NCBI GenBank assembly: GCA_036924085.1
Contig: JAVGWX010000004.1
Location: 81,360,941 to 81,424,940 of the forward strand
Direction: 5' to 3'
Source of the DNA: Ariolimax columbianus
Taxonomy: Eukaryota; Mollusca; Gastropoda; Stylommatophora; Arionidae
Length of the DNA stretch: 64,000 bases
This document shows, in pieces, positions 25,560-36,918 of the stretch. A program made the translations under genes and the position numbers. Every line of letters starts with the position of its first letter. Positions within the stretch are counted from its first letter, which is position 1. Under the pieces are notes generated by a model that was given only the letters and a program-made list of their open reading frames with translations, had not been told where the DNA came from and did no database searches.

Positions 25560-25705
25560 AGCATCTAGCGACTTATAGCTGACGGTTCAATCGTAGTCAG
25601 CGAACCTGAGCTGACCTGGACCCTATCCATGCCTCCAAGAGACGGTTCTGGAAATAGCCTACACTAGTGTAGCCTTCTTGTTCTTCTTCTTCTTCGTACG
25701 CTGCT
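25560..25705 (+). mobile_element. SINE family C fragment
   Basis: 'GCGACTTATAGCTGACGG', 'CAGCGAACCTGAGCTGAC' and 'CCATGCCTCCA' resemble the central part of family C (50555-50630). It ends against the TTC run at 25678-25695, where the next LINE fragment begins. Confidence 0.5.
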
Positions 25706-26335
25706 GTCAGACGTCAACTTGAAATTGTTTGAAGAAAGCAGCTATCATCCTGAGGCTGTCGACACTGTCATAGAGCTTGTCTAGGTGTAGCACTGGTGGT
25801 GGCCACTTTTGCTTTCTCTGGTCCTCGTATATCGGGAAATGTTGCAGCAGATGTTCAGGGCTCATTTTCCCTGTACCACAAGTGTATTCCTCAGTAGCAC
25901 CTATCTTCGGTTTATTGAATAGATGGTACCTCAGTCTGTTGTGGCCTGTGCGGAGTCTGAAGATCACGACCTGCTCTCTTCTGTTCAACTGGTAATAAGC
26001 ATCATTTTTGTGTATAGCCAGTATGCTCTGTTTCCCATTTGGCCATGTATCTGGTCCTAATAAACCTTTTGGACACTTCTAGAATCTGGTTGTGGTAACC
26101 TTGCACCTTCTTTTGCCAGTCTGTCTGCCTCCTCGTTGCCTTGAATGTTACAGTGGGATGGAACCCACTGTACCACTACTCTTTTGGGTGTTGACTAGGC
26201 GCATAGTTGAGGACTGCTCTTAAGTCATTAAGTTCTGTATTTTTCTGGCTTTTTAGTGCTGTAACCAGGGACAGGGCATTTGTAAACAAGTAGTGTAGCT
26301 TGGCAACGATAATAGGAGCACAGTGGAAAAGTACT
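25700..26335 (-). pseudogene. RNase H LINE C-terminal fragment, copy 2
   Basis: Read on the minus strand: 'LVTALKSQKNTELNDLRAV' (about 26200-26275), a Gln-Trp-Val-Pro-Ser-His-Cys-Asn segment (the RNase H 'SHCNIQGNEEADRLAKEGAR' box, about 26085-26175), then 'MNRREQVVIFRLRTGHNRLR' and a zinc-knuckle region 'EEYTCGTGKMSPEHLLQHF' (25840-25905). It is the same family as 54655-56445 and supplies the C-terminal zinc knuckle that the longer copy has lost. Stops lie between the blocks. Confidence 0.75.
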
Positions 26336-26344
26336 TTAAAAAAC

Positions 26345-26455
26345 CAACTGAAACCGGATGTGTCAGACCGAAACGCACAGATATCGCAGCCTTGCTGTAA
26401 ACTACGATACATCGTACTTTTAAGGACGAACGCTGAATAAGAGGAAGAAGTGTAT
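26345..26455 (+). mobile_element. SINE family C 3' half
   Basis: 'CGGATGTGTCAGACCGAAACG', in part, then 'ATATCGCAGCCTTGCTGTAAA' in part and 'CTACGATACATCG' match 11220-11290. It ends in 'AGAGGAAGAAG'. Confidence 0.65.
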
Positions 26456-26589
26456 GTCTAATCCTGAATTTGGTTTACTATAACCAAGTTTTTGGGGCGC
26501 CTGAATCCAGTTATTTTTTAAGTGTGATTTAAATTGTAATGGATAAGTTGTTTTACGTAATTTTTTAAAAGATCTTTTTTGTATGGTTG

Positions 26590-26850
26590 AGGTTGAAGAC
26601 GCAATGAATTTGATGACAGCAATAAGTGATTCATAGCTGACTGCTGGCATCAGGGTCTGCAAAGAAGCACTGTCCAAGACCATAATGAGCATCCTTGTGG
26701 CGTCCCTGTAAACAGGATGCCCGTGAGAACAGTGATCGAAGATGGTAGAATCAGCTAGTCGATGTTGATGTTGAATCCACATGTGCCGAGTAGAAAGGCC
26801 TAGATGTCGTGGTCAAGCTGTAGACTACGACAGAACGTAATAAACCTTCC
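26590..26850 (+). mobile_element. SINE family C, diverged copy
   Basis: 'TGATTCATAGCTGACTGCTGG', read in pieces, 'GTCCAAGACCATAAT', 'GTGGCGTCCCTG' and 'CAAGCTGTAGACTACGACAG' follow the order of 11045-11280. Confidence 0.6.
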
Positions 26851-27186
26851 TTTATAAAACATACGACGAAAACATTTTATTTATATCGAAGGTGAAATAA
26901 AAACCTACTCTCGACAGTGTGTGACGACTGCAGGAGCAAGCCGTTTTTATTCCTCATGGTAATTGTTATTGTTTTACTGGGTTTTTTTTTTTAGGTAGTA
27001 CCGGACTTACTTGTCATTCCACCTTGTGTTCTAAAGTACCACCTAGCGTAAGGTAACATATCTAAAATTGTTGTAACATTATTAAAAATTGATATATCCA
27101 TAGAAAATTTGGATAGGTACTGTAAAGATGGTCACCCTACAAAAGAATATTATTTATTCGAATGTAGCATTTCAAATCTTAATTTA

Positions 27187-27453
27187 GGGGACGGCGTGGC
27201 CTAGTGGTTAAGTGGTACGGCTCACAACCAGAAGGTGCTGGGTTCGATCCCCATCACAGCACCGGCCGTTACCCCGGGGAAGCAAACCCTTAGAAAATGC
27301 AGGAGGAAGCAGACCCTTACATAAAATGCATGCTGAAGTCGGATGCACTGGGCCGACAGGCGCAAAATAAAAACCACAGTGTAACGCACACACGCCTTGA
27401 GGAATAGATAAATAAGGCGAACGCAAAACAAAAACAAACAAACAAAAAAAAAG
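27187..27453 (+). mobile_element. tRNA-derived SINE (family A), intact with 13-bp TSD
   Basis: Box A TGGCCTAGTGG lies at 27197-27207 and box B GGTTCGATCCC at 27241-27251, with tRNA-like spacing. The body includes 'AGCAAACCCTTAGAAAATGC' and 'GGATGCACTGGGCCGACAGG', and the 3' end is A-rich (AAACAAACAAAC). It is flanked by a perfect duplication, AAATCTTAATTTA, at 27174-27186 and 27454-27466. A second copy is at 48466-48695. This is a recent, complete insertion, not a working tRNA gene. Confidence 0.9.
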
Positions 27454-27599
27454 AAATCTTAATTTAAATCATAATTAAACACCAAAAATACTAAAAATTT
27501 ATATGATTTCCCCTGTGTCTTTGATCATACACCCTTCATTTTTTATTATTATGCTGTTCAGGATTGTCCGTTCATTATAAAAATTCAAATATTTACTTC

Positions 27600-27790
27600 A
27601 TCATTATGTAGCATGTCCTTTATAGAACATCGCTCCCATCACAGTCTGTCTGAAAGAAACTCGTTCCCTTGCCAAAACTCCAGTCTCCGCCACAGTCATA
27701 CACAGGCATTCCTGGATATCTTGTTGCCATCGTCTTCTTGGTCTACCCCTGCCTCTTTTGCCTGGCACCATACCTTCCATCACTGTTCTC
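27600..27790 (-). pseudogene. RTE-like LINE C-terminal fragment, short open frame
   Basis: The minus-strand frame, about 59 codons from roughly 27782 to the stop at 27603-27605, begins Met-Glu-Gly and continues 'VPGKRGRGRPRRRWQQDIQE', then 'ARERVSFRQTVMGAMFYKGH'. This is the standard C-terminus of an RTE-like LINE protein, with its natural stop. The rest of the element is not visible upstream. Confidence 0.75.
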
Positions 27791-27859
27791 TCAAGACCGT
27801 TGTTTCTCTTGATGTAACTAAAGTATTTACATTTTCTGGTCTTAATGGAATTGATAAAC

Positions 27860-30050
27860 TACGCTTAATATTTACTTATTTTGTTAAAATATTGCATATT
27901 CCAAATTTTAATAACTCTTACACATTGTAAGATAGCTTGATTTCCATAGTTCCCAAATAAGCTATGATTATCTAGAATATATGTGCAAAGTTTCAGTACA
28001 CTTGTTTTAAAAACAAACAAAAGTTATACACAAACCGTTTGTACGTTGTGGTTTTCTTTGAAACTTTTAGGACACTATTTTTTACAATTTTCTGATGATT
28101 AAATACTTTTATTCTTATCAATGACCTCCAACCTGATATAGAAACCCTTCAGCAAGTGCCTGACAATCATATAGTGCAAATCTCCTCCTCCATTTTGCCC
28201 TCCTGGCTTCATAGGATGCCTTAATAGCTTTTCTCTGTGTTCCTCTCAGATACCTGCAAGTATGTAATTCCATTTCCTCCATTACCAACAGAGATTTTGT
28301 CCCATCATTATCAACAGAAACTACAATAGCAACAACAGCTTTCACAAAGTTAGACCATGATTCTTATGCTTGAGACATAATTTCATGATAGCACTGTTCA
28401 GTCAATCATTGACATTTTGTGGATTTCCTTTAAGACACTCTTTCAACAGTTCAGTTCTGTCAAGGTCCTAAAATACTTATTTTTAAAGTAGCTATAACAG
28501 CAGCAGGTAGGTTACTGATGTGTTTGTATGAATAGTTTCATCTGCTACAACTTTCTTATATGGACACCATTTATTGTGGATGTTCTAATTTGGTAGTGAC
28601 AAGTACATAACACCACAGAACATCTGCATGTCTGTAAGCCCTCCTCCAACACACCTCAATGCTAATACAGCCCACCTATTTATTGAATTCACACACAAAT
28701 TACCCACATATATTTGATTACATAACTAACATGATGTATATTACAATTGTTTCTGCTACAATGAAACTCAAACTCACTGCCTTCCTCTTTGTCTCTAGCA
28801 ATTGTACATTGGAATAGCAAAAGTGACAAACAAGTTCTGTAACAATTTTTTTTTAATTTAGTATGTCAATTATTGTACTGTCTTTCATCCAATTCTTCAT
28901 GAACACTGTCATCTTCACTTAAAATTGAATTTGATTCGCAAGATAATACAATTCTCATCTCTTTATTTCTGGCCGAGTGCGTGTGGTCAGTGAACTTTTA
29001 AACGATTCCATGTTGATATTGTTTAGTTTACCAGAACGTACTCACAGACCTAACCCACAGTCCACTCATTAAATTATCACATAGATCGACAACTGATCTG
29101 TTTGGTAGACCTATCACCATAGAACTTACGTTTCCTATTAACTTTCTTTCTTATCTTCGCGTCACGACATAATTTTATTTCTCAAAATTCTCACAACACT
29201 GCTTCTCTTTGACAATTACAATTTCTATCAGATAAATTGTGACTAACATATCCTACCATATGCATTAAGTGGGGAGTACTAATTACATTATATTTTTTAA
29301 GACAGCTTAAAAAATCCTCATTGCTTGTTGTGATAACTAAATTCTAGGGGAGTAATAATTTGAAACTATTAACTGGCAGCCATTTTGATTTTTTTTTCTT
29401 TATTATTTGGGTCTGACAACAGGCATGTTTGACAGTCTATATATACTTAAGAGCTACTCATGCTAGACATCCAATTCAAGCTGTATTTGAAAGAAGATTG
29501 ATTATACTTTCTCAACAGCCCAACAAAAATTCAATTTACCGAAAAAACGCATTTTGATCAGATTCTAGATGGCACTTCTCATTTAAGTTACGTTTCTTGA
29601 GTCTAGTGAAGAGGTGGAGAAGGAACCTTTTCATGTGGGAAAGTCACATAAAGTTAGCTGCAAAACTAATAAGCCCGACATTCAAGAAACTTCCATGAGA
29701 CGTATTTGGAAATGTACATTATTTTGTAAAATCTTAACTCGTGCAGTAATGGCGCCAGTCAGGCGGGGAAGTGAAGGTACATTTTAGAGTTAAATGAAAA
29801 CTAGATCCCAAGATTATAGCAGGTGTAAAAATTGCCGTTATGACGTACTATTTTATTTGTGGCAGTTGGTGGAGAAGAATTATTTCATGGAATATTCTTT
29901 TACTCTGTGGTATTTAAAACATATTCATTTTTAAATGTTATTAGAAATTATAAAGATTCTCAAAACCATATTAATAAAATAAAATAATGTATTCTGTAAA
30001 ATGTGGATTCATTCAAAAGGCCGAACAATGTTCTAACTAGAAGGTCGCAA
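27860..30050. other. AT-rich, repeat-poor interval
   Basis: About 2.2 kb lacking the repeat families that crowd the rest of the window. It contains one coding-like minus-strand stretch (28118-28345, listed separately). Otherwise I see no domain, tRNA or repeat. Confidence 0.45.
28118..28345 (-). pseudogene. Unrecognised coding-like remnant
   Basis: This 75-codon frame ends in a natural-looking TGA. Its second half, 'RYLRGTQRKAIKASYEARR' then 'KWRRRFALYDCQALAEGF', has the balanced composition of a real protein. It is unlike the low-complexity ORFs around it. Sequence upstream on the minus strand has stops. I do not recognise the family: it could be a decayed transposon ORF or a terminal exon of an unknown gene. 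Confidence 0.35.
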
Positions 30051-30109
30051 GCTGCCTTAATGGCACAGCCCAACCACCCCACCCGCCCCCTCCCCCCACC
30101 GATAACATT

Positions 30110-30345
30110 ATATTGCCCATGGGATTTTTAATGTCACCTTGCAATGGATCCCAGGGCATTGCAGGCTACCAGGAAACGAGATGGCTGACAGATTGGCAAA
30201 AATAGGATCCCCTAAACAACAGTTGAATAGACTAATGCAGTAACCATTGTAATACGCATTTTAAGAACAATACCAGGGAAATCTGGATGAACAGGTAGAC
30301 GACGGGAACAACGGATCGCTGTGTATTTAGCGAAATGTTACAGCA
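30110..30345 (+). pseudogene. RNase H domain fragment of a LINE, split by a family D repeat
   Basis: The text 'LQWIPGHCRLPGNEMADRLA' (30137-30200) is the C-terminal RNase H box (GHxxxxGNExAD). After the family D repeat at 30370-30630, the LINE resumes near 30700 with 'VNSLLNLVNRQQLLFCRHWS' and 'PDKTVRHLLIECLR' (about 30705-30810), the zinc-knuckle end of such polyproteins. Confidence 0.65.
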
Positions 30346-30369
30346 ATAAAAATAATGACGACTTAAATT

Positions 30370-30630
30370 GGTGTTGTTGTTGTTTAATGCCCATAATGAG
30401 AAAGTTTACTCTTTTGGGCGCCCTGAAAAGGACATTAAGTGGCGGGTTGAAGTAACTTTCCTCACATCCCGAGAATGCTGATGAAGGTGGACCGCTGTTC
30501 TCCAGGCGATTGTGCTATGCTTGGCTTCATCTGGTGTGGTGCCTACTACTATGGGGATCACATCGATTCATATCTTGTCAGCAAGGCAGCCTTGAAAACA
30601 GCCTGTTTCCAGGGAACACTACATGTAAGA
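30370..30630 (+). mobile_element. Dispersed repeat, family D, copy inserted in a LINE
   Basis: Shared blocks: 'GCCCATAATGAGAAAGTTTA', 'CGCCCTGAAAAGGAC', 'GTGCTATGCTTGGCTTCATC', 'CTACTATGGGGATCAC' and 'CCTGTTTCCAGGGAACACTA'. The same order is seen at 49968-50300 (plus), 36605-36870 (minus) and 37395-37645 (minus). No tRNA head or ORF is evident. It may be a SINE or a MITE. Confidence 0.7.
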
Positions 30631-30699
30631 GAGATGATAACACAAATGTGCTATATAGAAAGGGATGAACATCTCATTTTTGCCTTCCTGCCATGACAC

Positions 30700-31030
30700 A
30701 CCAGAGTTAATAGCCTCTTGAACCTCGTCAATCGCCAGCAACTGCTCTTTTGCAGACATTGGTCTTGCCCTGATAAAACAGTAAGACACCTACTCATTGA
30801 GTGCTTGCGGCCATGAGGACAAGATTCTTACAAGCACTGCCGATAATTGCAAACACACTGTACGGAGCAGTGAAACAACTGAAGAAGAACTGTATCTATA
30901 TAAGAATGGCATTGGGCTGCCAAGAGCAGGCTTGCTCAGCAGCTATGGGATAACAACAACACCTGAACAACACCCGCCAATTCGGATAGCGTTCTTTTTA
31001 CAGATTACATACTACTATTAGAATTAATTA
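30700..31030 (+). pseudogene. LINE C-terminal zinc-knuckle fragment
   Basis: It continues the RNase H fragment of 30110-30345 beyond the inserted family D repeat, with 'CRHWSCPDKTVRHLLIEC' holding a Cys/His pattern. It fades out near 30,830. Beyond that there are only short ORFs. Confidence 0.5.
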
Positions 31031-31149
31031 AAAATGCCAGAGATGAACAAATGATGCAGGGGATACAAACCTGGAGATAGACCTGGAATGGACTGCGGAC
31101 ATGGTCCTAACGACGGGACTACAGATCTAGCAGGACCAAAGGGCATAAA

Positions 31150-31641
31150 CACAGAAAAAGAAGAAGAAGAAGAAGAAGAAGAAGAAGAAGAAGAAGAAAA
31201 AGAAGAAGAAGAAGAAGAAGAAGAAGAAGAAGGGAGGTGGAGGAAAATAATAAGAATATGAAGAAGAATTTAAAAAAGATGAAGAAGAAGAAAGAAGAAG
31301 CAGAAAGAGAATAAAAAGAAGAAAAATAAGAAGATGGAGAAGAAGAAGGAAGGAAGGAAGGAGGAGGAAAACAAGAAGAAGAAGAAGAAGAAGAAGAAGA
31401 AGAAATAAGATAAAGGAGGAAGAAGAGGAAGAAAATGAAGAAGAAGAAGAAGATAGAAGAAGAAGAACAAAGAAGAAGAGAAAGAAGCGGAAGAAAAAGA
31501 AGAAAGAAGAATAGAAAGAGGAGAAAGAAGAATAGAAAGATGAGAAAGAAGAAGAAAGGGAAGAAAGAAGAAGAAGAAAAAAGAAAAGGAAGAAGAAGAA
31601 GAAAAAAGCAGAGAAAGAGGAAGAAGAAATATGAGAAAGAA

Positions 31642-31673
<32 letters not shown>

Positions 31674-31865
31674 ACAAAAAGAACAAGAAATAAAAGGAAG
31701 AAGAGGAAGAAGAAAAAGAAGAAGAAGAAGAAGAAGATAGAAGACGAAGAAGATAGAAGAAGAAGAAGAAGAAGAAGAAGAAAACGAAGAAGGAGAAGAT
31801 AGAAGAAGAGAAAGAGGAGAAAGAAGAGGAAGAAGAACAAGAGGAATGAGAAAATAAAAGGAAAG

Positions 31866-31900
<35 letters not shown>

Positions 31901-32012
31901 TAAGAAGAGAAAGAGGAGAAAGAAGAAGAAGAGTAAGAGGAAGAAGAAAAAAGAAGAAGAAGAAGAAAAAGAAGAAGAAGAAGAAGATGATGAAAAAGAA
32001 GAGGAAGAGGAA
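31150..32012. repeat. GAA-rich polypurine tract, about 860 bp
   Basis: The plus strand is almost only A and G, mainly GAA, GAAA and GGAA units. T appears only in scattered GATAGA or AATAA. The 302- and 260-codon minus-strand ORFs (Ser/Leu/Phe) are by-products. Such homopurine tracts can form triplex DNA. Confidence 0.93.
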
Positions 32013-32164
32013 GAGGAAGAAATTGCAAATACCAAACTAGCTTATTTTCCAACGCACGTGAGAAGAAAACTAGAAAGGAAGATTAAATGTCCAAGAAATG
32101 ACATTGGTGTCACCAAGGGAGATCAAATGAGGATATTAGAAATACAATCTGGTGAGAACTATCC

Positions 32165-32522
32165 CTTGCGGTCCGCCGGGGTCTTTGTGTGGGACAAGAT
32201 CAAGAATAGAACCACTGCCTCACAGAGAGGATGTCGTAGGAGGCGACTCACTGTGTGACTTGCCATAAAACCGACCATGTTTATCTGGTTTGTTTAGAGC
32301 AGCATAGATGGCGCCACGGGTCTACTTTGATTTAGTGCTTGAGTTAATATCAGTTAACCACCCTTCGCGGCACTTGTCCCAGCGCAGCGGAGTAATAAGC
32401 TGCTGCAGCTTACCCTGCTAAGCAGAAAATTCCTCTACTGGCTACATCCAGCTCATACCAGAGCTGGTACCTGCACAGGGACATCTGCTGCTGTAGAAGT
32501 TACAGATCGCCAAGTAAAGACT
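32165..32522 (+). mobile_element. Dispersed repeat, family E, copy 3
   Basis: 'GTCCGCCGGGGTCTTTGTGT', 'CACAGAGAGGATGTCGTAGG', 'AGAGCAGCATAGATGGCG', 'GCTACATCCAGCTCATACC' and 'CTGTAGAAGTTACAG' align with the copies at 6105 and 10480. The three full copies all point the same way. Confidence 0.75.
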
Positions 32523-32839
32523 AAAGACTTAGCAACACACTTGGACCAAGAAAGGCAACTCAATCTTTCCACGGCGCATAACAATTCAATTGGACGATAA
32601 GCATGTAGGATTAACAGATTGGGAAATAAAGCCAAATTGGTATAATTTAGTTTTGTAATAGCCAAGCTGGCAACCAGTGTCTGTCAAGATTGCATGCGTG
32701 CCTGTTTGTTTTCCTGTCTGTGCATTTAGCGGTGTTTGTTTGTTTGTTTTGTTTTTCTGGATGTTGTACGACATCTATGTGTGTTTGTGTAGATGATTGT
32801 TGGTTTGTCTATCTATCTGGATATAACTCTATCTGTCCG

Positions 32840-32935
32840 GGGAACTGAGGCGCTAGTCTAGTCAAGCACAAAATACTGACCAGGACGTCGCGTCAGGGTC
32901 AATACACTGACCAAGACCACCTTATCTCGTCCAAC
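32840..32935 (-). mobile_element. Family D end fragment
   Basis: 'AATACTGACCAGGACG' and 'TCAATACACTGACCAAGACC' resemble the reverse complement of the family D 3' region. It lies directly against the 3' end of the CR1-like LINE. Confidence 0.4.
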
Positions 32936-35900
32936 TTAACTTAACGTCTTTATACTGGTTTAGAAGACTCTGAAGAGTCTGTATACAACCAGTTCCAATT
33001 ACATCATCTTGCTCTAGAAGCTGTACGCATCCAATCTATTCTTAAATGTATTGACCGTCCCAGCCTCCACCACCTCACTTGGCAATGCATTCCAAGCATT
33101 CACAACTCTCTGGCTAAATAAATACTTCCTAATATCTAATCTGGACCTCTCCTTAGTCAACTTGTAGCTGTGCCCTCTTGTCCTTGTTGGTAGTCGTACT
33201 TTAAAAAACTTGTTATAGTCTACCTTATCCATTCCTCTGATCATCTTATACACCTGTATTAAGTCACCACGAATTCTTCTCTCTTCTAGACACTGTAGGC
33301 CGGTTCTTTTTAATCTTTCCTCATAACTGTAATTCTGGAATCCCACTATCAGCTTTGTCGCTCTTTTTTGTATTCTCTCCAGCATGTCTATATCCCCTCT
33401 CTGATAAGGACTCCACACCTGTGCACAGAACGCCAATCTAGGTCTAACTAATGCTTTATACAGTTTGACTATCACCTCCTTGCTCCTATGTTTAATATTT
33501 CTTTTTATCATCCCTAACATTGCATTTGCCTTTTTTACTGCTACCTGAACTTGCTCCCTCACCTTACATGTATGACCTATTATAACCCCTAAGTCCCTTT
33601 CTTTATCTATCTTTCTAATATTGTTCTCTCCCATTCTGTAATTATGTTCCATATTGGATCAACCCATGTGCATGACTGTACATTTATCTACATTAAACTC
33701 CATTTGCCAAATTACAGACCATTCTCGAATTGTATCTAAATCCGATCTCAATATATCCACTTCTGCTTTAGATGAGACACTACTGCATAGTTTTATATCA
33801 TCAGCAAATTTTGCAATAATGGATCCTATACCTATGTCAAAATCATTTATATATATCAAGAATAAAATTGGTCCCAAAACCGAGCCCTGTGGCACTCCAC
33901 TTTTCACTTCACACCACTCAGAGTACTTCTTATTTATACCCACCCTTTGCCTTCTTCCCGTTAACCAATTTTCAATCCATTTGGCAACTTCCCCACCTAT
34001 TCCATGTGATTTTAACTTTCGAAATAATCTTTGATGAGGTACTCTATCAAAGGCCTTTGCAAAATCCAGATAAATAACGTCCACTGGCTCCCCTTTATCT
34101 AACATTTTGGTAACCTCCTCCATGAATTCTTATAGATTTGTTAAGCATGATCTCCCTCTGGTAAACCCATGCTGACTATTTCTAATTAGATTAAATTTAT
34201 CTAAATACATTACAATGTTTTCTTTGATTATTGACTCTAACAATTTACAGACTATGCTCGTTAAGCTCACAGGTCTATAGTTTGCTGGATCTGCTTTTTT
34301 GCCCTTTTTGAATAAGGGGATCACTCCCGCATCTTTCCAATCTCGTGGAACAATCCCTTGTGCAAGTGATTGAGAACATAATATAGCCAAAGGTTTTGCT
34401 AATTGGTCTCTAATTTCAAATAGCAATGTTGGATGAATACCATCTTGACCTGGACATTTATCCACTTTAAACCCTTCTAATTTTTTAAAAACCATTTCCT
34501 CTGTAATACAGATTGATCCTAATCCTGCTGTATCCATGTCTATTTGAAAGATATCTACAGGATCTGGGATCTTGGAGCATTTTTTTTTGTGTGTACACTG
34601 TGCCAAAGTAGTGATTGAGTAGATTTGCTGCATCCCTATTTTCACTTATTTTTTTCCTGTGCTGTTTATGAGAGGGCCTACTTTGTCCTTTGATCTTTGT
34701 TTATTTCTAACATAAGAGAAGAAGCTTTTACTATCAGTCTTGATACTCTGAGCAAGTTTCTTTTCGAAGTCTATTGTTGCTGTTTTATTCGCTTTCTGAG
34801 ATATGTATTGCTTGTCCAAATATTTTAAATATGTTTCTTTTGATTTACCTGCCTCTATATATTTTTTTCCCATGCTTTATCTGTAGCTCTTCTACATTTA
34901 ACTACAATTTTAGTGATCCACTTTTTACGCTTGGGGTTTACCTTCCTATATGGAACACATTCCTCTTTTAGCATTTGGAGAACTGTTTTAAAACTCTCCC
35001 ACTCCTGTTCAACATCTGTTCCTCCGACAATATCTTCCCAGATTATGTGGTTCACTGCCTCTTTCATCCTCTTAACATCTATCTTAGAGTAGTCATATGT
35101 TCGTGTGTTTGTGTTTACTTCTTTCCCTGCAATAAGATCCCATCGGATGATTTGATGGTCACTTGGGTCAAACAGTTCCCCTACAGTAACGTTTTCAATC
35201 ATATTTTCCTCTGTAGTAAAAACTAGGTCGAGTATGTTTTTGCCTCTGGTGGCTGCTACTACATGTTGAATTAAAAAATTTTCAGTTATGCACTTAACAA
35301 AAGGTTTTGACTCTACAAGTGCTTCTGCCATATCCCATTTTATTTCTGGAAAGTTGAAATCCCCCATTAATAATAATTTCCTATCACTTGCCTTTGCTAT
35401 GCTACTAATCAGCTCCTCATCTTCCTCTTTTTAACTTGATGGACATCTATAGCATACTCCAATCACTGTTTTTTCACCCCCACTTTCTATTTCACCCCAT
35501 ACACTTTCATTTTTGTTACCACATGATAAATCCTCTCTGCTCGTTATATTAACAGAATTTATACAGTATAATAAAACACCACCCCCCTTAGCTTTGTCTC
35601 CAACTATCCTATCTTTCCTTAACATTGTATATCCCTCTATTTCAAATTCACCATCTGCAATGTCTTCATATGCCCATGATTCTGTTAACCCTATTATATC
35701 TGGTTTTTCTTCCTCTACATACAGTTCCAATTCTTCTCTTTTATTAACTATGCTTCTCACATTTGCATAAAAACATTTTAGTTTGCAATTTTGTTGTTTT
35801 TCTACTTTTTGCTTTTGCTGCATCATTCTAATGTTTGGTTTTCCACTACTTAATTCCCACTTCTCTGACCCAAACTCTCCCCTTTGACTACATCCTCTAT

Positions 35901-36350
35901 AGCACCCTGTTTTATGCCTATCTTTAGACTTTAGTCTCATACTTTGTGCGCAACTGTGTTGCCTGGACGGAGGGTGTGTTGACCAAGGTCCATGTGGGAT
36001 CCAGAGAGGGAACCCTGTACTCCGCTGCCTCGCGAGGAGGGAGAGTTTGATGAGTACTCCTTATCGTATGTGTCAGTGTGATATTTGTGGCTGTCTTTGT
36101 AGTGCCGAGTACAGTGTGGATTTTTCTAAATTTTCCCATTTTGTTTTTTTTTGGCTTCCTTGTCCTTCTATTTTGTGCGGACAAGTTGTTGTTTTTTTGG
36201 AGGATGTTGTGTTCCCGCAGATGTTTGAGTATTTTGTTTGTGCATGATGATATTGTGAGTCGTAACCCTAAGAGATGGGTTCTTGAATATTTTACGGTTT
36301 TCACGGCTGCTGTTAAACCGTTTTCTACCGCTGGTCGGTTCATGGCAGGG
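32936..36350 (-). pseudogene. CR1-like LINE with endonuclease and reverse transcriptase, near full length, inactivated
   Basis: On the minus strand, 35940-34855 carries the endonuclease domain: 'FYANVRSIVNKREELELYV', 'PDIIGLTESWAYEDI', 'GGGVLLYC', 'LLLMGDFNFPEIKWD' and 'SDHQIIRWDL'. From 34645 to 33014 comes the reverse transcriptase: 'NYRPVSLTSIVCKLLESI', 'YLDFAKAFDRVPHQRL', 'SGVPQGSVLGPILFLIYIND', catalytic 'AKFADDIKL', then the thumb 'LERIQKRATKLIVGF' and the C-terminal 'YLFSQRVVNAWNALPSEVV'. In-frame stops occur at about 35431, 34130 and 33656. Frameshifts fall at T-runs near 34870, 34650 and 34580. The 5' segment (36343-35924) is a weak candidate for ORF1. The 3' end holds a hairpin at 32954-32993. 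Confidence 0.88.
32954..32993 (-). other. LINE 3'-end stem-loop
   Basis: The outer arms ACTGGTT/AACCAGT and a near-perfect inner palindrome AGACTCTGAAGAGTCT form a 40-nt stem-loop just before the tail 'AACGTCTTTATA' (plus-strand orientation). The same structure ends the copies at 38200-38240 and 46571-46610 and, degraded, at 41445-41485. Conserved 3' hairpins are known in related LINEs as reverse transcriptase recognition sites; that role is inferred here. Confidence 0.75.
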
Positions 36351-36604
36351 TCGTTATCGTGTCAAACACCGGTGATTTTCTGACCGTAAACATGACCCAG
36401 ATCCCCTTGCGTGGGTAGCTGTGATCCTTTAATGAATTGGGAAATCAGAAATGCACTTTCCACGATCCTAAACAGTAGAAACACAGGTCGGAAACACAGG
36501 CCCAGTTAATTTTCACATCTAAATTATGCACAATTATATCCAAGAATGACGAGAATATCGCAGGATAATCCTAGTAAACAAATATAAATCACTCCGACAT
36601 TGGG

Positions 36605-36870
36605 AGCAACACAATTCAGCAGCCTATAATGTAGCATTCCCTGGAAACAGGCTGTTTTCAAGGCAGCCTGACTGACGAGATATGGATCGATATGATCCCC
36701 GTAGTAGTGAGCGCCACACAGATGGTCAAGCAAAGCACAACCACCTGAAGGTCCGCGGTCCACCTTCATCAGCAAACTCAGGATGTGAAAAAAGCTACTA
36801 CAACCCGCCACTTAAAGTCCTTTTCAGGGCGCACAAATTGGTAAACTTACTCATTGTGGGCATTAAACAA
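36605..36870 (-). mobile_element. Dispersed repeat, family D, minus copy
   Basis: The reverse complement carries 'GCCCACAATGAGTAAGTTTA', 'GCGCCCTGAAAAGGACTTTA', 'GTAGTAGCTTTTTTCACATC' and 'CCTGTTTCCAGGGAATGCTA', in the same order as 30370-30630. Confidence 0.7.
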
Positions 36871-36918
36871 CAAAAAACAACAACACTATATCTGTCTAGC
36901 AGCCTAATTAGTATATTT

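Noticed and set aside
27187..27265. Functional tRNA gene
   Set aside because: Box A and box B are good, but the sequence continues into a repeated SINE body with an A-rich tail and a target site duplication, and the acceptor stem does not pair convincingly.
31127..32052. 302- and 260-codon Ser/Leu/Phe ORFs
   Set aside because: They are read from the GAA-rich purine tract; low complexity only.
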